A stretch of DNA of 16,677 nucleotides from contig CANBEE010000023.1 of assembly GCA_947367415.1 (NCBI GenBank), forward strand, positions 1 to 16,677, written 5' to 3'. The position numbers and the translations under genes were made by a program. Shown here piece after piece: positions 14,186 through 16,677 of the stretch. The notes beneath the pieces were generated by a model. The model searched no databases. It had not been told where the DNA came from and saw only the letters and a list, made by a program, of their open reading frames with translations. The stretch is from an uncultured Bacteroidales bacterium (GTDB lineage Bacteria; Bacteroidota; Bacteroidia; Bacteroidales; Bacteroidaceae). Every line of letters begins with the position of its first letter. Within the stretch, counting starts at the first letter, position 1.

Positions 14186-15970
14186 TTATTTTTTGTATTT
14201 ATCCAGCAGACTTTTTGCTGAAGTGTCGCCCATTGCTGCAGCTTTCTTCAAGTAGCTGCATCCCATAGAGTTATTGCCGAGCTGTATATGGCAGAAACCA
14301 AGCAGACGGTTGCAGTCCACATCGTTGGGGAAAGCATTGATGAGAACTTCAAGGACGGGGAGCGCTTCGGCATAGCGTGCTACCCGAACATTGAGCGATG
14401 CCTTCTCGAGCAGATATACCGGTTGGCGTGGTGCAAGAGCGATTGCGCGGTCAATATCGTCGAGTGCCTGCTGGAACATGCGGCCAGCAGCCTCAGACTG
14501 CTCGCGCAAGTAATAGAAACGGTCGGTATTGATGGTACCCACCAACTCTTCGTAGAGGTTGTAGTCGGCTACGGCAGGACGATGTAGACCATGACGTGCC
14601 TTGAGCAATGCACGCTCTAATACGTAAGGAGCCGACTTTTGAATTGTCAATTGTGAATTGTAAATTGTCAATTGAGCCTTGCTTACTGCGCTATCCAAGA
14701 GCGCAATGGCATGTTCCACGTCTCCCTCACCAGCACGTTGCTCTATGATGTAGGCAGTGCGCAGCCAGGTGTCGGGGCTGCCGATGTCGCTACGGTTGAC
14801 CTCCATATATTTCTCGTAAGCGGAAGTGTAATCCTTCATCGTGATGTAGATGTCGCCCTGCTGCTGGGTGTAGATGGGTAGGGGATTGATGGCGCGGGCC
14901 TTGTCAATCTCTGCAAGTACGCGCTCATAGTTCCAATCCTTGTATTGTTGCAGCGTATCGAGGGCTACCAAGAGCATTTGCTTAGCTATCTGGAAATGCA
15001 CCTCGTCGGCTTTGTCTGCAGCACGCTCAAGTGCCATGGTGTGGTCGGCCTCTGCCAGTGCATAGGCACTGTCGCTCTTGAGGGCGATGTGGTGAGCAGC
15101 ACGGCTGAGGTAGCCTTCGTGGCTTTCGGGGAAAGAACTGATAAACTCATCAATTACCTCGCTGCGCAGTGCTGCATCGTCTTGGTCGGATACGAGGAAA
15201 AGGCTCACTAATGCCTGATCGATATCGGCCGGCAATGCCTTGCGCAGCGGTAATGCCCGGTAGCTACGGTCATTCACGGAAAGTGCTTTCACCGCAAGGT
15301 CAAGGGCATAGCGTATGTCGAGGGCATAGAGCACTGTGTCGGTCTCTACGGAAGGCTGTACTATGGCTACTACATTGCCTGTGGCATCCAACAGAGGGCG
15401 ATGGCTGAGCGCAGGGCTGCCCGCATGATGCAAGGTGAAGTAGTGATAGTTCCCTGCTGCCTGCTCGGTGCTCAGTACGGGAATCCACTTGTCGTATACC
15501 TTCTTCTCTTTGCCGATGGCAGGAAGGAAAAGGCTCGTATGCTCCATCGTGGAAGTAGTGTCAATAGGTGTGTTCACCAACTTCTTGATAGGAGCAGTCT
15601 GGAGACGTACGATGTCGTAGGTCTCATTGGCGCCCAGCACCTTCACCACTTCATGCGTTTTCCCCTTGTGGTCTACGACTACGGCTTTGGCGCAGTTGGG
15701 CAACAGCGCATAGGAGGTAATGAAATCTCCATCATTAGCAAAGAACCCATTGCCCGTGCTCAGCACGTTACCCTCAGCATCGTAGGTCTGCAGGGTGTAG
15801 ACAGCCTTCTTCACCTGCTTCAGTGTCTTGGGTGATTGGGCAGAGGCTGCGAAGCTGACAAGTACGAGCAAGAGCAGACCCACCCCCAACCCCCTCCCAA
15901 GGGAGGGGAGATAAGAAAGTATGCGTTTGAATATGCTATTCATTGTGGTTGAAATGTCATTTGTTTTCAT
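14186..15970 (-). CDS. Degenerate trypsin-fold (HtrA-like) domain plus TPR repeats, secreted
   Basis: A 594-residue protein with a signal peptide ending FAASA before QSP. ATG 15943 (Met10) gives a more normal signal peptide and is an alternative start. Residues about 52-230 resemble an S1 chymotrypsin-fold domain: STGNGFFANDGDFITS, TYDIVRLQT (Asp119 at the catalytic Asp position) and LSHRPLLDATGNVVAI (Ser189 aligned to the GNSGGPL Ser). The usual TxxHV His is replaced (ITSYALL, Ala88) and the oxyanion Gly-Gly is His-Arg, so proteolysis is unlikely. Residues about 280-590 form helical TPR-like repeats, for example QQGDIYITMKDYTSAYEKYM and FQQALDDIDRAIALAPRQP. Dispersed-repeat sequence encodes residues 21-31 of the signal peptide and 433-444 between TPR helices. 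It is probably a periplasmic scaffold; partners are unknown. Confidence 0.75.
   Translation of the reverse strand: MKTNDISTTMNSIFKRILSYLPSLGRGLGVGLLLLVLVSFAASAQSPKTLKQVKKAVYTLQTYDAEGNVLSTGNGFFANDGDFITSYALLPNCAKAVVVDHKGKTHEVVKVLGANETYDIVRLQTAPIKKLVNTPIDTTSTMEHTSLFLPAIGKEKKVYDKWIPVLSTEQAAGNYHYFTLHHAGSPALSHRPLLDATGNVVAIVQPSVETDTVLYALDIRYALDLAVKALSVNDRSYRALPLRKALPADIDQALVSLFLVSDQDDAALRSEVIDEFISSFPESHEGYLSRAAHHIALKSDSAYALAEADHTMALERAADKADEVHFQIAKQMLLVALDTLQQYKDWNYERVLAEIDKARAINPLPIYTQQQGDIYITMKDYTSAYEKYMEVNRSDIGSPDTWLRTAYIIEQRAGEGDVEHAIALLDSAVSKAQLTIYNSQLTIQKSAPYVLERALLKARHGLHRPAVADYNLYEELVGTINTDRFYYLREQSEAAGRMFQQALDDIDRAIALAPRQPVYLLEKASLNVRVARYAEALPVLEVLINAFPNDVDCNRLLGFCHIQLGNNSMGCSYLKKAAAMGDTSAKSLLDKYKK
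14646..14674 (-). repeat. AT-rich dispersed repeat, copy 2, inside the TPR region
   Basis: Read on the minus strand it matches 27 of 29 bases of the wecB copy at 570-598. Here it is translated in a different frame, as QLTIYNSQLT (with IQ just beyond), between predicted TPR helices at residues 433-444. One further partial CAATT unit follows. No stop codon arises in this frame either. Confidence 0.8.
15878..15910 (-). repeat. G-rich dispersed repeat, copy 2, inside a signal peptide
   Basis: The minus strand reads CTCCCCTCCCTTGGGAGGGG followed by a GTTGGGGGTGGG-type tail. It encodes LPSLGRGLGVG, residues 21-31, between the basic n-region (FKRILSY) and the hydrophobic LLLLVLVSF core. It shares layout and reading frame with wecB 784-816. 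Confidence 0.7.
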
Positions 15971-15981
15971 AGGGCTGTGTT

Positions 15982-16010
15982 TCTCCCCCTTTGGGGAGTT
16001 AGAGGGGGCC
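15982..16010 (+). repeat. G-rich dispersed repeat, copy 3, intergenic
   Basis: The plus strand reads CTCCCCCTTTGGGGAG followed by TTAGAGGGGG, the same arm-arm-tail layout as the copy at 15878-15910 with small deletions, but in opposite orientation. It fills most of the 41-bp gap between the rRNA methyltransferase stop and the protease-fold/TPR gene start. It could pair with the copy inside that gene, or act as a weak hairpin. Confidence 0.6.
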
Positions 16011-16011
16011 G

Positions 16012-16677
16012 CTAGTCTCCCATCCTCTGCCTTACCGCCTCATATATCAGCACGCCAGCAGCTACCGATACGTTGAGCGATTGTATATGTCCAAACTGCG
16101 GGATGGATATCCATTCGTCGCACAGGGCGAGGTGTTCATTGGGTATACCCTTGTCCTCGGCGCCCATCACGATGCACACGGGCTCGGTGAGGTAGGCTTT
16201 GGTGTAGGTGTATTTTGCCTTCTCGGTGGCGGCTACCACGCGGAAACCGCAGTTCTTGAGATACTTGATGGCATTGCCCAAGTTCGGCTCACGGCATACG
16301 GGCAATGTGTGAAGTGCTCCGGCCGAGGTCTTCATGGCATCGGCATTGACGCTCACGCTGTCGTGTGTGGGGATGACTACGGCATCCACCCCGGCACACT
16401 CGCAGGTGCGGGCTATGGCGCCGAAGTTGCGCACGTCGGTCACGCCGTCGAGCATCACGAAGAAGGGGTTCCTGCCCTCCTCATAGAGCAGGGGCACAAG
16501 GTCCTCCACACGCTGGTAGGTCACGGCCGAGGTGAAGGCGATCACGCCTTGGTGATTCTTCGTGGTGAGGCGGTTGAGCTTCTCTATGGGCACGCGCTGC
16601 ACGGGGATGAGATGCCCCTTCAGCGCCTCGAAGAGCGCGTGCGACAGCTCGTTCTGCAGGCCGCGCTTGATGAGTAT
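16012..16677 (-). CDS. rlmB: TrmH/SpoU-family rRNA 2'-O-methyltransferase (RlmB-like), 5' partial
   Basis: Predicted SAM-dependent methyltransferase of the SPOUT class, probably methylating the ribose of G2251 in 23S rRNA. The frame is open to the window edge; bases 16603-16677 encode RGLQNELSHALFEALKGHLI, the family's N-terminal RNA-binding domain, so the gene starts beyond 16677 and the GTG at 16602 is internal. Motif 1 is DVRNFGAIARTCECAGVDAV, with the conserved N and R; motif 2 is IVMGAEDKGIP; motif 3 is SLNVSVAAGVLIYEAVRQR. These form the trefoil-knot cofactor site. It is probably a housekeeping gene, unrelated in function to the glycosidases. TrmH itself or another SpoU member is possible; the N-terminal domain favours RlmB. 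Confidence 0.92.
   Translation of the reverse strand: MLIKRGLQNELSHALFEALKGHLIPVQRVPIEKLNRLTTKNHQGVIAFTSAVTYQRVEDLVPLLYEEGRNPFFVMLDGVTDVRNFGAIARTCECAGVDAVVIPTHDSVSVNADAMKTSAGALHTLPVCREPNLGNAIKYLKNCGFRVVAATEKAKYTYTKAYLTEPVCIVMGAEDKGIPNEHLALCDEWISIPQFGHIQSLNVSVAAGVLIYEAVRQRMGD

Overview
The window looks like chromosomal DNA from a member of the Bacteroidales (Bacteroides, Phocaeicola or Prevotella type; genus not resolved). The reasons are promoter -7 elements of the TAnnTTTG type, a Wzi-like protein of the Bacteroidetes form, GH92 and GH5 glycosidases with Bacteroides-style lipoprotein signals, and short dispersed repeats. All genes lie on a compact map; the largest gap is about 215 bp. No tRNA, rRNA, transposase, integrase or CRISPR array was seen.

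Left part (1-6826), envelope polysaccharide. Two plus-strand genes, a 5'-truncated wecB (UDP-GlcNAc 2-epimerase) and a WecA/MraY-family polyprenyl-phosphate sugar-phosphate transferase, end 17 bp from a convergent minus-strand group. Read 5' to 3', that group is a PagL-like lipid A deacylase homologue, a Wzi-family capsule protein, a small lipocalin-like lipoprotein and a WbuB-like family 4 glycosyltransferase. Together they supply an activated amino sugar, load the lipid carrier, extend the chain, and modify or bind the outer surface.

Middle (6827-8319). A divergent promoter region drives the PagL-like gene leftward and a riboflavin synthase / nitroreductase pair rightward. The pair ends at a perfect hairpin terminator.

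Right part (8320-16677), all minus strand. In transcription order: a 5'-truncated TrmH/RlmB rRNA 2'-O-methyltransferase, a degenerate trypsin-fold plus TPR protein, a GH5 (probably beta-mannanase) lipoprotein, and two GH92 alpha-mannosidases overlapping by 4 bp. The last three form a mannan or mannose-glycan degradation set with no SusC/SusD pair in view. A degenerate 10-bp tandem repeat separates the GH5 gene from the first GH92 gene.

The most unusual signal is two families of short dispersed repeat lying in frame inside genes. Both families occur in wecB, and both occur in the protease-fold/TPR gene. The AT-rich family is read in different frames in the two genes. One G-rich copy forms part of a signal peptide, and another copy lies just outside that gene in opposite orientation. 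The wecB copies match the places where that protein is longer than E. coli WecB. Other points of note are a PagL-like protein with Asn where PagL has its catalytic Glu, and the apparent loss of the catalytic His in the protease-fold protein.
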